In this document: piece by piece, positions 12,601 to 21,263 of the stretch | Position numbering within the stretch: the first letter of the stretch is position 1 | How the letters are laid out: each line of letters opens with the position of its first letter | From: Littorina saxatilis | Lineage: Eukaryota > Mollusca > Gastropoda > Littorinimorpha > Littorinidae | Assembly: GCF_037325665.1 (NCBI RefSeq) | Contig: NC_090246.1 | Span: forward strand, 35,410,732 to 35,474,731 | Direction of reading: 5' to 3' | DNA length: 64,000 nt | The notes under the pieces: model-generated | Database searches by the model: none | What the model saw: the letters and a program-made list of their open reading frames with translations, nothing else | What the model was told of the DNA's origin: nothing | Program-made: the position numbers and the translations under genes

Positions 12601-15600
12601 CGGAAGCCGACCCGACCTGTCCCCCGCCGACCACAGCCGCCTGAGCGGAAGTGAAGGCAGGAAACGGATTGCCGTTACCACCAACGACCGGAACCCCCGT
12701 AGGCTGTGAACCGGAAGTCGATGGTAACGAAATGAAAGTGCCACGATCTCTCGGAAGAGATCCTGTGGCCGGAAATCCCTTTGCCGAAGCAGTTGAACCC
12801 GAGTACGAGGGACCGGACGTACCGGCCCCAGCGTCAAGGGTGGAATAACCGTCGAGATGAGCAGCACGCATTTGCGCCGAACACCCCGAACTTCCACTAA
12901 CACGTACCTGATCGGCCGAAGCCGAAAGCTGAGGATCAGCAACGTCCGCCGACGTAATCGTAGCAGAAGGAAGAATCCTCGACAAAGAGGCAGCGTTGCC
13001 AACCCCTGGAGGCAAAGCTGGAATGGTGGAGTAAGACACACCCCTGTCAGCAGCCAGCATTTCCCTCATTTGATCCTTGAAAGTAGAAAAAAGAGCAAAC
13101 AATTCATCGCGCGAGACCGCCTGAGTCTCTTTCTCCTGCGGCGACAACACAGGCATGCTAGCAGGAGGATCAATCGAAACACGCAACGACTCCTTGCTCA
13201 CCGGATCAAACACACTGACCAGAGGTCGTTTCGCCGGCGAAACTTTATCTTTATCTTTCGAACGCGACTTCTTAGATTTACTTTTAGACGAAGACGCAGA
13301 CCCAGAACTGCCCAGCGGCGACCCCACCGGTACCTGCTTGGCAGAGCTCCTCCCCTTGTCCGCCATCGAAATGACAAGTCACAACGAGAAAATTTCGCAA
13401 AAATAATCAAAATTCTAAAATGCAAATGGCGGCATGCACCCGTAACACCGGGCACTGCCCACACTAGGTTGAAGTAACAAAAAACTCCAGAAATCGGAGT
13501 CAAAAGTTCCGCAACCGGCAGACAAAACAAAAATGCAAATGGCGGCATGCGCTTGTAACACAGCGCTCTGCCTACAGTAGGTTGAGACAACAAAAGACCC
13601 CAGAAATCGGACCAAAAAGTTTCACAACCCAAAAATAATCAAGCAAAAGAAGGCAGGCACCTAAACAACGGTGCTCCTACCTGAAAGCGCCAAGTTGACG
13701 AACAGAAAAACTTCGTAAGACGAAGTGCAAAATTTCAACAACAATTACAAAATGCAAAAGGCGGCCGGCACCAGCTAATAGTGCCCTGACCGTTATAAGC
13801 CAAGTTGAGAAGAACAAGAAACTCCGACAAGTTAGAGTCAAGTTCCCCAACAAAATACACTTTGCAAATGGCGGCAAGGCAAAACAAGATAAACAAGAAA
13901 GATCTCACCGTAGTAGAGGCAAGAAGCGTTCAGACTTCAAAGGGTCAACGGCCTACCGTGGCAGGCCAGCGGCTGAAGAAAACAGCCAGAGTGCAAACAC
14001 GTCTATTCGCTAGCGTGTTGAAGAAGGGAATGACTATACCGGCAGTATGTCCAGCGCATGCGCGGGCAGCCGGTGGGGGGAGGTAACTCCCGGGACCCGT
14101 TGTCAAGGGTTTGTTTTGTTTTGGGAGTTATCTCCCCCTGTTACCAGGGTCAGTGCTTCAATGTCTAACGCATCAAACTGAAGTTAATGCTATTTATGTG
14201 AGTTGTAGTAAGAATATGTTATTTAATCAAAACAAATCATGAGTATCTATCTATATCTATATACAACGACTTGTGTGTGTGTGTGTATGTGTGTGTGTGT
14301 GTGTTCGCGATGCACGGCCAAAGTTCTTGATGGATCTACTTCAAATTTGGTGGGCATATTCAGGTAGACCCCGGACACAACCTGGTCGATGAGAATTTTT
14401 AACACGTGCTCTCAGCGCGCAGCGCTGAACCGATTTTGGTTTTTCTGTTCATCTTCCCAGATCCATTCCCAGTAACTCTTCCTTATCTTCTCCAGTGTTT
14501 TGCGTTTATCTCCCTTCCTTCGTGTGGCGTCAATCCATATTCCCGTTACTATTTTTAGAAGGTAACGCTCAATCCATATTCCCGTTACTATTTTTAGAAG
14601 GTCACTGTCCACAACGCTTTCATCCCGGCGAAGCCGGGTATTACTCTTCCTTATCTTCTCCAGTGTTTTGCGCGTTTATCTCCCTTTCTTCGTACGGTGC
14701 GCCGGCGAAGCCGGGAATTCGGCTCTACTTTTTCCCGGCGAAGCCGTACCCGGCGAAGCGGGTATTCATCTAGTATATCAAAATATATCACACGCTTTCC
14801 TTCTTTGCCACTACTAAAGCAAACGTGTGCAAGATTGTATGTTACACGCTTTGGAGCATGTGCAAGAACGGATTCAAACTCGAAATCGTCCCTCCAAAAG
14901 CCCCAAAATGACAACACGACTTTTATTTCTCCTGCTGTTATCGTTCCTTCTCTTTGAAAATTCTTCAACGCTGAGAATACTGAAAACGGCATCCCAGACG
15001 ACAGCACTGTTTCCATACACGAATTTAGCTGCCCTTGGAAGTGGCTCGATCGCTCAGGAGTTTTCTTCCACACTCGATTAGCTGATGTCTAACTCAGCCT
15101 GACGGCTTCGTTAGACAATCAATGTAATCTCGTGTGGAAGAAAACGTCTGTCACACGACCAAGTCTGAATAGCAGGTAATATACGGCTTGTGTGTGTCTG
15201 TGTGTTCACGATGCACGGCCAAAGTTCTCGATGGATCTGCTTCAAATTTGGTGGGCATATTCAGGTAGACCCCGGACACAATCTGGTCAATGAAAATTTT
15301 GAACACGTGCTCTAAGCGCGGCGCGGTGAACCGATTTTGGTTTTTCTGTACATCCATTCCCAGTAACTCTTCCTTATCTTCTCCAGTGTTTTACGTGTTT
15401 ATCTCCCTTCCTTTATGTGGCGTCAATCCCGTACGGTATTTGCAAGAATACTGAATGAGAAAGAGCTTCTTCAAAATCTGAAGTTTGATCTTCCGATCAC
15501 AGCTACGGTATCATCCTGAACTCAGGTCAAAATGAGTACGGCTCATTCTCTGAGATAACTGGCGATAGCCGTTGAACGATGACTGATCAGAATGCTACGG

Positions 15601-15780
15601 TATGACAAGCAGCTTCAGATATTCCCGTCACTATTTTTAGAAGGTCACTGTCCAGAACGCTTTCCTTGCACCCGTTGTCCTCACTGTAAAAGTGCAAAGG
15701 TCGAATCTATTTATAGCCACACGAAAAATCCACTGTCATCTATCTCTATATATCTATAGATGTATATATATACGGCTTCT

Positions 15781-15820
<40 letters not shown>

Positions 15821-18490
15821 TGTGGTGTGGTGTGTGGTGTGTGTGTGTGTGTGTGTGTGTGTTTGCGTTGCGGTGAACCGCGGTGAATCTTTCTTTCTTT
15901 ATTTGGTGTTTAACGTCGTTTTCAACCACGAAGGTTATATCGCGACGGGGAAGATGGAATAGAGCCACTTGTCAATTGTTTCTTGTTCACAAAACCACTA
16001 ATCACTGCGGTGAATAAATACTCTGTTTCGCGATACAAATTACGAAAATAAACACTTTTTTGTTCGGCTCTACTTCTTCACTTCTTTCACTTCCGCCACA
16101 CAACGACCAGCGCTTTTCTGCACAGCACTTTTCTGCACAGGTAGTACATCTAAGTATTGCAATTCGTGTACAAAATCCCTCCCATCTTCAAAATATTGCC
16201 ACTAATATATACTACCCCTCCCATCGTAAATATTCTGCATCAAATTTGGTGGGCATATTCAGGTGGACCCCGGGCACAAACTAGTGGATGAAAATTTTCA
16301 ACACGTGCTCTAAGCCGGCGAACCGCCACGCTGCATACTTTGTCTAGCGATTCACCCGGCAAAGCCGGGTATTCCTCTAGTATATATATATATACACAGA
16401 CCAAACAGACAGGCAAAGAAGTAAACACACGCTTCTTATTGGTGGAATAACTACAGCACTACTGTTTGGTAGTCTATGTTTAGTTTTGAGTAATTTGTTT
16501 GGTCTCAAATCAACACAAGAAAAGAATTTCAGGATACCCAAAAGAAAAAACCACACTTGAACTTGCCATTAAATAACTAAAATAAAAGAAGAAGAAACTT
16601 CTCTGGAAATTCTGTAAACTCTTAGTGTCACTATTGAATAAGATTGTAATTGAGAGTTTGATACACTCAAGTTTGAAAAAGTCAACTGACCACGTTCATA
16701 TGTTTGTCAAAAGCAATGACATATCCTGTGCTGATTCCACGAATGTTGCGTATGCCACGAGTCACCACTCTCACTTTCAGCCGTTCTTCAACGCTCCGCT
16801 TCAGTATGCTCAGGGGACCGTGGTCAAAAGCTGCAAAATATTAATATGGATCATCATTGCTATATGCAAGGACGGGCGCAGTGACGTGGTGGTAAGAAAT
16901 TGGCCTCCTAATTGGGAGGTCATGAATTCGAATCCCGGTCGCTGCCGCCTGGTGGGTTAAGAGTGGAGATTTTTCCGATCTCCCAGGTCAACTTATATGT
17001 GCAGACCTGCTAGTGACTTAACCCCCTTTGTGTGTACACGCAAGCACAAGACCAAGTGCGTACGGAAAAGATCCTGTAATCCATGTCAGAGTTAGGTGGG
17101 TTATAGAAACACGAAAATACCCAGCATGCCTCCCCCGAAATCGGCATATGCTGCCTGGATGGCGGAGTAAAAACGGTCATACAAGTAAAAATCCACTCGT
17201 GCTAAAAAAACTATGAGTGAACGTGGGAGTCTAAGCCCATGAACGAAGAAGAAGAAGAATTGCTATGTGCATGGTCAAGCATAACAGATAACACGCATTT
17301 TGTTTACAATTATTATTTTCTTTTTTCTCTTGTCTTGTATGCTTAATAGTGTATGCATACATTGCGTGTGTGTGTGTGCGTGCACACTCGCAACTGGTAT
17401 TAACATAATGATAGTGTAATATAGTTGGCTAATGCTGCTGTTAGTGAAACTGATACCAGACCCTTTGCTGTTTTACCAGTATTGAACTTCTATGAGGGTT
17501 CTTTTCTGCGACAGATGACAAAGGTATAAAACCTGCAGTATTATGTTCCAAAATGCATAAAAACAGGCAAACTGCGTGAGCATAACTATGCTGTACTGTA
17601 ATGCTTTGTAAAATGGAAAATCGTGACACAACACAAGCCTAGAATATACTCTTGGTCTCACATGTTTTCATTTCAGTCAGTATTGTTCTCCTTATCATGT
17701 TCCTTCGACGAGGTTGTGTGCTCTTTTCTTCAGCTTCTGCTGTGCCAGCATCTTTGTCCCCAGCACCAGAGATCGCCTTGCTTGACTCAAATCCCATCTT
17801 AAGTGGAACTGACTGAGTCAGTAAACTGGTCTCCCCTGACTCTGCTCTGCCTCTGTCCTCACACACTATGTCAACATCCTTCTTTGTCCATTCTTCGTCT
17901 GTGTTCACACCAGGGACTGGTTCATATTGTAAGCCATCATTTGCATAATCTGTATTAATATTTTCTATGGAGTCATTTCTAGTCTGCTCGGGACCAGATG
18001 CCAGTGGTTCTGTTTCCAAGGCAGCAACCCTTGCAGCTAAATAATGGTCCATCATCTCAATGTCATCCTCATTGGTAGTGGTACTGGTAGTGTTACTCCT
18101 TAGATCTCTTTCTACATTCAAAGTGAGTACCCTATTCGTTTTACGCGCCGCTCCATATTCCAACTCATCGCTCGAATCCCTATGCATAACCTCTACATGA
18201 TCTCTGTAGGCCTGTTCACGACCAAAAATCAGTGGTTCCGTTTCGAAGTCAGCACGACTTGGAGAACTGTTTCCAGAAGCAGACGACACGGTTGGATGTG
18301 ATTCCACACCCACAATTCTTTCGAACTGTGCAACACTGCTGAAGATTTCCGCATTTTCGTCAGCAAGATCTATATTTTGAGTGTACAGCGCACGTACGGG
18401 ATCAAAGGACTCAGATGTAAAGTCCAAAGAACGTTCTATGGAGTCTTCTGATGGGTTTGAAGGGCCCGCCTCGTTGCCTTTGTCAGCCAT
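6669..18490 (-). CDS. LSM11: LSM11, U7 snRNP Sm-like protein (4 coding exons)
   Basis: The coding exons on the minus strand are 18490-17662, 16830-16691, 7922-7869 and 7052-6669, and phases 1, 0 and 0 join cleanly to give 468 residues. Vertebrate LSM11 is about 360. LSM11 with LSM10 replaces SmD2/SmD1 in the U7 snRNP that cleaves replication-dependent histone pre-mRNAs in the nucleus. Evidence is an N-terminal SESFDPVRALY block followed by VAQFER (human SDSFDPLLALY...VAEYES). A split Sm fold follows, with RGIRNIRGISTGYVIAFDKH then AMIDVDEMYRKPV (human TDVDETYRKPV), and the C terminus RRVLARHLNQVLLRGDHIVA is close to human TRHINQIFIRGENVLL. The exon-2 donor is GTCAGT, weaker than usual at +3. 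I chose the ATG at 18490 (MADKGNEAG); the open frame upstream lacks an ATG. Intron 2 (8.8 kb) carries a DIRS fossil and Helitron-like DNA. Confidence 0.93.
7106..7283. mobile_element. MITE family E copy 2 (in LSM11 intron 3)
   Basis: The ends CAGTAGTACCTGAAA and AGTACCACTG match the copy at 4348-4536. Shared inner blocks include a stretch reading GGGACAATAGAAGGTGTCCT here. It is non-coding. Confidence 0.65.
7698..7846. mobile_element. MITE family D copy (CAGTGGAA ends)
   Basis: It starts CAGTGGAACCCCCCTTTTGA and ends with GGTCTTAAAAGGGG then a CACT(A) end. Related copies are at 41731-41933 and 42604-42683. All are short, C/G-run-rich and non-coding, with inverted CAGTGGAA(T/C)CCC ends. Confidence 0.55.
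8216..8305. repeat. Internal complementary region of DIRS fossil 1
   Basis: Its left part is the reverse complement of the element's left edge and its right part is the reverse complement of the right edge, meeting at about TTTTCGATTAAATAACATAT. In DIRS elements this region serves to complete the ends during replication (established for DIRS-1). Confidence 0.85.
8530..11334 (-). CDS. DIRS fossil 1: reverse transcriptase / RNase H / tyrosine recombinase region
   Basis: The N-terminal third has reverse transcriptase features: the LDLSPLN block, SIDLTDAYFHI, and the catalytic YLDDW. An RNase H region with TDASLQGWG and HTDNTTVAAYLN follows (about 9950-10200). The C-terminal third resembles phage-type tyrosine recombinases (HLAWLSSQGRTASTLRVRRS; LLASARRGSEVHAL). 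This order of parts is that of DIRS elements and differs from LTR elements with DDE integrases. Part of a fossil element, not a host gene. Confidence 0.85.
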   Translation of the reverse strand: MKAPRSSHSPSPYPFGSGRPLKGRSSLVGSYEQLLGYGSGSIGVPVALVGGQGPSNQDNTQVQVPADPEACAVIQAEVLLLLRKQAVEEVIDRRSPGFYGRLFVVPKASGGWRPVLDLSPLNGFLRKVPFKMETPASVREALRPSDWVTSIDLTDAYFHILIHRSDRKWLRFLWGDRVFQFRALPFGLSLAPWIFTMIVRQLCALVRQKGIRLRVYLDDWLILSQQESLCGQHTQIVLQTARDLGFFVNQGKSDLVPSQEFTYLGMVFDTLAWTVRPAQRRIDKLQDLVRSLSSLRHAPVRVLASLQGQMESMSTLIPLGRVHKRPFQAFLNSAWDPASQGWNLSLPLQGWFLESTRQWLDSAWLAQGVPISLPPPRVASFYRCVPSGLGSSSGGEHSFRSLGPGSEIVAYQHSGVGSSAPRASGVCRLVAGQACVDPHGQHHCGRVPEQAGGYALAGSVQQSLRDSRLGVPSGNCDFSEVPSGVPEHLGRFTQSHFADSALGVDYRTPSTAASVDAGGQTPRGSVCHPVLSASPSLRVSSARPGGLGGQRHGNRLEGSGSLCLPSHSVAEQGTEKGGLGEAKAGSHSAVVAEPGVVSGPSSSSRRSTHSSRSSRRGASATEVGDPSQGPSSPGSTRLGSVRRALKRAGASDLTLTLVQKAHRRSTSAVYSSHWAAWAQWCRLNGVNPLSPRTMQVANHLAWLSSQGRTASTLRVRRSAISTTLKQLGRSIALDGVIASVIKGSALSSASRRTSVPAWDLLLVLEFLRSSVFEPLKEASLSNLTKKTLLLILLASARRGSEVHALSGLNQDISFEKDGSVILRFSPVFLAKNQKPNQPSPVVNIQSLRSILPRGDPDLLNCPVRALRAYLSRTAPLRASSQKLLFISLNVARDKDIVKTTLARWSAGLIRQAYEWWQTHGGGTLRSPITVASYA
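11303..13366 (-). CDS. DIRS fossil 1: Gag-like region
   Basis: It starts MADKGRSSAKQVPVG and is Ser/Pro-rich, with a basic C-terminal region. A related region lies in fossil 3 at 62333-63962. The two share the MAD start, the VSV(F/L)(D/E)P segment, and the FRFRESPS(I/V)A(Y/F)(Q/E)M block. The precursor role as a nucleoprotein is assumed from position and is typical of DIRS first genes. Confidence 0.75.
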   Translation of the reverse strand: MADKGRSSAKQVPVGSPLGSSGSASSSKSKSKKSRSKDKDKVSPAKRPLVSVFDPVSKESLRVSIDPPASMPVLSPQEKETQAVSRDELFALFSTFKDQMREMLAADRGVSYSTIPALPPGVGNAASLSRILPSATITSADVADPQLSASADQVRVSGSSGCSAQMRAAHLDGYSTLDAGAGTSGPSYSGSTASAKGFPATGSLPRDRGTFISLPSTSGSQPTGVPVVGGNGNPFPAFTSAQAAVVGGGQVGSASGQSTGVFPVAFPSGLPATSGSSSAIPVPLGVVTQGSGTTSSSVPFRDNDGSGHDRSSSDIFVDDGDVDEDCGDSSEAEHNFRVERSFSRALSAAAEVTSRYFAEGVSTSSSRLAAPPSAFGDFRGDSEAGVRFRFRESPSIAYQMARVLGANSDSIVPLLTAHGDAPESVQNWLASPSDCSRMPADLNRKPRLYGKPVHLIDSFALPSSPLQVTPELANLRKDGYKKERPSVCTEAGVIAIEEAGRVSLELSSVSDTLIRALSRSISVSLEPFKFRDDAVEEDVVTLLAALAKIVAEQTATSAKLYTQAVMWRREALLKDSRLSDKATVEALKVSPSRVRAYWVLSLLRLSGESLKMRRICILLSCLSLPLSRVRKKVVRRRLHLLAALDRRRGRTGAAAVLAPTIRDLPSGRRGQVASLTPNEGSPIQPLP
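14236..14773 (+). mobile_element. Helitron-like non-autonomous element, copy 1
   Basis: After a TATATCTATATAC start and a GT run comes a body shared with 15180-15420. The 3' end has a GC-rich hairpin of the form CCCGGCGAAG(C)CGGG followed by TATTCATCTAG and then T. A hairpin about 10 nt before a terminal CTAG, with T next, is the known Helitron 3' signature. No Rep/helicase is present. The 5' boundary is approximate. Confidence 0.6.
15172..15690 (+). mobile_element. Helitron-like element, copy 2 (5' part)
   Basis: It begins ATACGGCTTGTGTGTGTCTG and then matches copy 1 across TTCAAATTTGGTGGGCATAT, CAGGTAGACCCCGGACACAA and the CGATTTTGGTTTTTCTG block. It diverges after about 15420 and lacks the terminal hairpin and CTAG, so it is partial or interrupted. 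Confidence 0.5.
15745..16380 (+). mobile_element. Helitron-like element, copy 3, carrying a SINE
   Basis: It begins in TATATATACGGCTTCTCTCT plus a GT run and ends with the hairpin CCCGGCAAAGCCGGG, then TATTCCTCTAG and T. This is the clearest Helitron-type 3' end in the window. The middle is interrupted by a SINE tail at 15886-16008. The segment 16230-16290 (AATTTGGTGGGCATATTCAG) matches copies 1 and 2. Confidence 0.65.
15886..16008 (-). repeat. SINE fragment (minus strand)
   Basis: Read on the minus strand it ends CGTTAAACACCAAATAAAGA followed by AAGAAAG. The same unit is on the plus strand at 59874-60016. The shared core (AACAAGAAACAATTGACAAG, then CGATATAACCTTCGTGGTTG) and AAAGAAAG tail resemble SINE 3' regions I recall from mollusc genomes. 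Confidence 0.7.
16691..16830 (-). CDS. LSM11: LSM11 exon 2 (Sm1 half of the Sm domain)
   Basis: This 140-nt exon has no ATG-initiated frame of its own. Its acceptor is TTAATATTTTGCAG. With one base from exon 1 it reads SFDHGPLSILKRSVEERLKV and then RVVTRGIRNIRGISTGYVIA, ending FDKHMNV. Human LSM11 has [20 protein letters not shown] and [20 protein letters not shown] at the same place. The G(I/L)RG...G..(I/V)AFDK core is the Sm1 motif. Confidence 0.92.
16868..17262 (+). repeat. tRNA-derived SINE in LSM11 intron 1
   Basis: The head has an A-box-like GTGGTGGTAAG, then a B-box-like region (ATTCGAATCCCGG). A body and a 3' part containing GAGTGAACGTGGGAGTCTAA follow, ending in a GAAGAAGAAGAAG tail. 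The 3' part recurs at 23350-23482 and 45585-45672, so the family is repeated within the window. It cannot be a working tRNA, because the acceptor arms do not pair. Confidence 0.8.
17662..18490 (-). CDS. LSM11: LSM11 exon 1 (N-terminal FLASH-binding region by homology)
   Basis: It encodes residues 1-276. The start has the LSM11 signature RSLDFTSESFDPVRALY; the rest is acidic, Ser/Thr-rich and likely disordered, and longer than in vertebrates. In known LSM11 proteins the N-terminal part binds FLASH for histone pre-mRNA cleavage; that role is inferred here by homology. The end reads RRRNMIRRTILTEMKT before the donor GTGAGA at 17661, matching the human RKAPRNVLTRMP segment just before the Sm domain. 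Confidence 0.88.
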
Positions 18491-18781
18491 GACACTTTCA
18501 GATTGATGCGATTTTATTTGGTTTCGTACCACTCAACCTCAAAAATATTTGTACATCCAAGATTTTATTAATACAAACGGATGTGATTTTGTATATATAT
18601 GACATAATGTAAAGTAAACCCAATCTGAAAAGGCTTAAAGGGGAATAATGTATTCGAAACTATACTCTTGCCTAGTTGGTATGGTGATTGGACGCTAATG
18701 GCTGCCTCCTCTTCAACTCGGAAAGACTGTGAAGACTGACACATTTCATTTACTTCTCGCCTTGGAAGATAACCCGTTAGA
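18491..18781. promoter_or_regulatory. Shared bidirectional promoter, LSM11 / coiled-coil gene
   Basis: Only 291 bp separate the divergent start codons at 18490 (minus) and 18782 (plus), so both 5' UTRs and promoters must fit here unless non-coding first exons exist elsewhere. No clear TATA box is placed for either gene. Confidence 0.7.
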
Positions 18782-19238
18782 ATGCCACCAAAAGGAAAAA
18801 AGGGCAAAAAGAAGGGCAAAGACAAACCAGCTCCGGAAGAAAAGCCCAAAACACCGGAACCAACAGAAAAAGAGGTTTTACTTCAAGACGAGTAAGTCAG
18901 AGCAGTGAATCTTCATTTTACATTTTGAGATAACTTTCGTCTTCATGTATGATTTCATTTTCAGCATGGCAGTCAAGGTTTCTTTACGTCAGTTATTTCA
19001 CATGAAAATGTTGACGCTGTATATATACCCATCTTTAGGGCTGTATATTGCACAACTTTTGGCAGAACAACACTGCGCATAAGATGGTTTAATTTCAGAT
19101 ACTTTTTACTCTGTGTGTCTGTGTGTGCGTGCGGGTGTGCAAGAGTGTGTGTATGCGTGCATGCGTGCGTGTGTGTGAATGAGCGTCTATGCATGTGCAT
19201 TATGTGTGTGTGCACTGTGTGTGTGTGTGTGTGTGGTG

Positions 19239-19284
<46 letters not shown>

Positions 19285-19332
19285 TCATTGTGTGTGTGTG
19301 TGTGTGGTCATTATGTGTGTGTGTGTGTATTC

Positions 19333-19379
<47 letters not shown>

Positions 19380-19453
19380 TCATTGTGTGTGTGTGTGTAT
19401 TCATTGTGTGTGTGTGTGTAAGTGGGTTCATTATGTGTGTGTGTGTGTGTTCA

Positions 19454-19485
<32 letters not shown>

Positions 19486-21203
19486 TGTCATTTGTGTGTG
19501 TGTGGTGGTGAGGGGTTGAATCAAAGAGAGAGCACATACAGTGTGTGGGTGTGTGTCTGTTTGTGCAAGAGAAATAAGGAGATGTTTGTAGTTTTAACTC
19601 CTTGACTATATGTTTGTGTGTGGGTGTACCACAGTTAATGTATTACAGACACTCGCTCCTTGAAAATTAATGCAGTGTTACTGTTATGTAATAAATATAT
19701 TTGTATTTCTGTGTGCAGGTTAAATAAAGTAACACAAGACCTTGAGGATGCAAAGACCAAAGTTGGAGACTTGTATCCTTGTGATTTGTTTGTTGACAAA
19801 TACATTTTTCATTTCATTACCTTATTGCCCTATTTCTGTAAAAATTGGGTGGCTTCCTGCCAGTGAAAAGCTATATTAAGCAACAAGTGGCGCTACCCAG
19901 GGGTGTGTGAGATAAGTTGTGATTACCCCTCTGTGTTTCTGGCAGAATTACCAAAGTCTTATTTGTGCCACAGAGGTGGGACATAGATATCATCTCTGTC
20001 TACAAATAGAATTGTCCTATGTGCATCCTAGGATATTGTGTGCTAGGTGCTCTACCTACTAAGCTACCAGGCCCCCATTTAATAATTTAATTGTGCTGAG
20101 AAAAAAACAGGGGGGGGGGGGGGTATAGGGGGTTGTGATGTGTGTGTGTTTTTATAAGTTTCCATGAGTATTCAAGTTCTCCATTACTTTTACATTGTCA
20201 TTCACTATTTTTGACTCACATGCGAAGCAAAAGTGAGTCTATGTACTCACCCGAGTCGTCCGTCCGTCCGTCCGGACGTCCGGACGTCCGTCCGTCCGTC
20301 CGTCCGTCCGTCCGGAAAACTTTAACGTTGGATATTTCTTGGACACTATTCAGTCTATCAGTACCAAATTTGGCAAGATGGTGTATGATGACAAGGCCCC
20401 AAAAAACATACATAGCATCTTGACCTTGCTTCAAGGTCAAGGTCGCAGGGGCCATAAATGTTGCCTAAAAAACAGCTATTTTTCACATTTTTCCCATTTT
20501 CTCTGAAGTTTTTGAGATTGAATACCTCACCTATATATGATATATAGGGCAAAGTAAGCCCCATCTTTTGATACCAGTTTGGTTTACCTTGCTTCAAGGT
20601 CAAGGTCACAGGAGCTCTTCAAAGTTGGATTGTATACATATTTTGAAGTGACCTTGACCCTGAACTATGGAAGATAACTGTTTCAAACTTAAAAATTATG
20701 TGGGGCACATGTTATGCTTTCATCATGAGACACATTTGGTCCCATATGATCAAGGTCAAGGTCACTTTGACCCTTATGAAATGTGACCAAAATAAGGTAG
20801 TGAACCACTAAAAGTGACCATATCTCATGGTAGAAAGAGCCAATAAGCACCATTGTACTTCTTATGTCTTGAATTAACAGCTTTGTGTTGCATGATCTTG
20901 GATGACCTTGACCTTGGGTCAAGGTCACATGTATTTTGGTAGGAAAATGTGTAAAGCAGTTCTTAGTGTATGATGTCATTGCTAGGTTTAGTTATTTGAC
21001 CTTGACCCTGAAGGTCAAGGTTATGTAAAGGTCAAGGTCAAGCATGTGAGTCGTATGGGCTTTGCCCTTCTTGTTTTCTGTTTCAAGCACAATTTCGACT
21101 GGTTTTTTTTAATTCAACTTTTTCTTCAGTTTTTGTCTTTTTACATTTAGTCAAGTTTTGACTAAATGTTTTAACATAGAGGGGGAATCGAGACGAGGGT
21201 CGT

Positions 21204-21263
<60 letters not shown>

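Larger units (their letters stand above)
7937..14228 (-). mobile_element. DIRS-like tyrosine-recombinase retroelement fossil 1
   Basis: The element is 6.3 kb and oriented on the minus strand within LSM11 intron 2. Inverted terminal repeats lie at about 7937-8170 and 14030-14228. An internal complementary region at about 8216-8305 joins the complements of both outer ends, a hallmark of the DIRS group. The parts in order are a Gag-like region, then reverse transcriptase, RNase H and tyrosine recombinase. No target duplication is seen, as expected for this family. It looks close to whole, with perhaps two breaks. The well-matched terminal repeats suggest it is not very old. Confidence 0.9.

Noticed and set aside
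12328-13041. 237-codon minus-strand open frame rich in Leu/Arg
   Set aside because: Alternative-frame shadow of the Gag-like region of a DIRS-type fossil.
14651-15073. 140-codon minus-strand open frame
   Set aside because: It overlaps a Helitron-like element end and low-complexity GC hairpins; no splice signals, no recognisable domain, composition unlike the host exons.
16868-16960. tRNA-like sequence considered as a tRNA gene
   Set aside because: It is the head of a SINE; the cloverleaf is incomplete and the 3' part recurs elsewhere in the window.
19115-19605. Open frames of up to 138 codons on both strands rich in Cys-Val or Thr-His
   Set aside because: They are translations of a (TG)n microsatellite and have no other coding features.
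20358-20979. Open frames conserved among three places (20358-20609, 34282-34533, 37959-38210)
   Set aside because: They are conserved because they lie in copies of repeat family B; there is no start context, domain or splice evidence.
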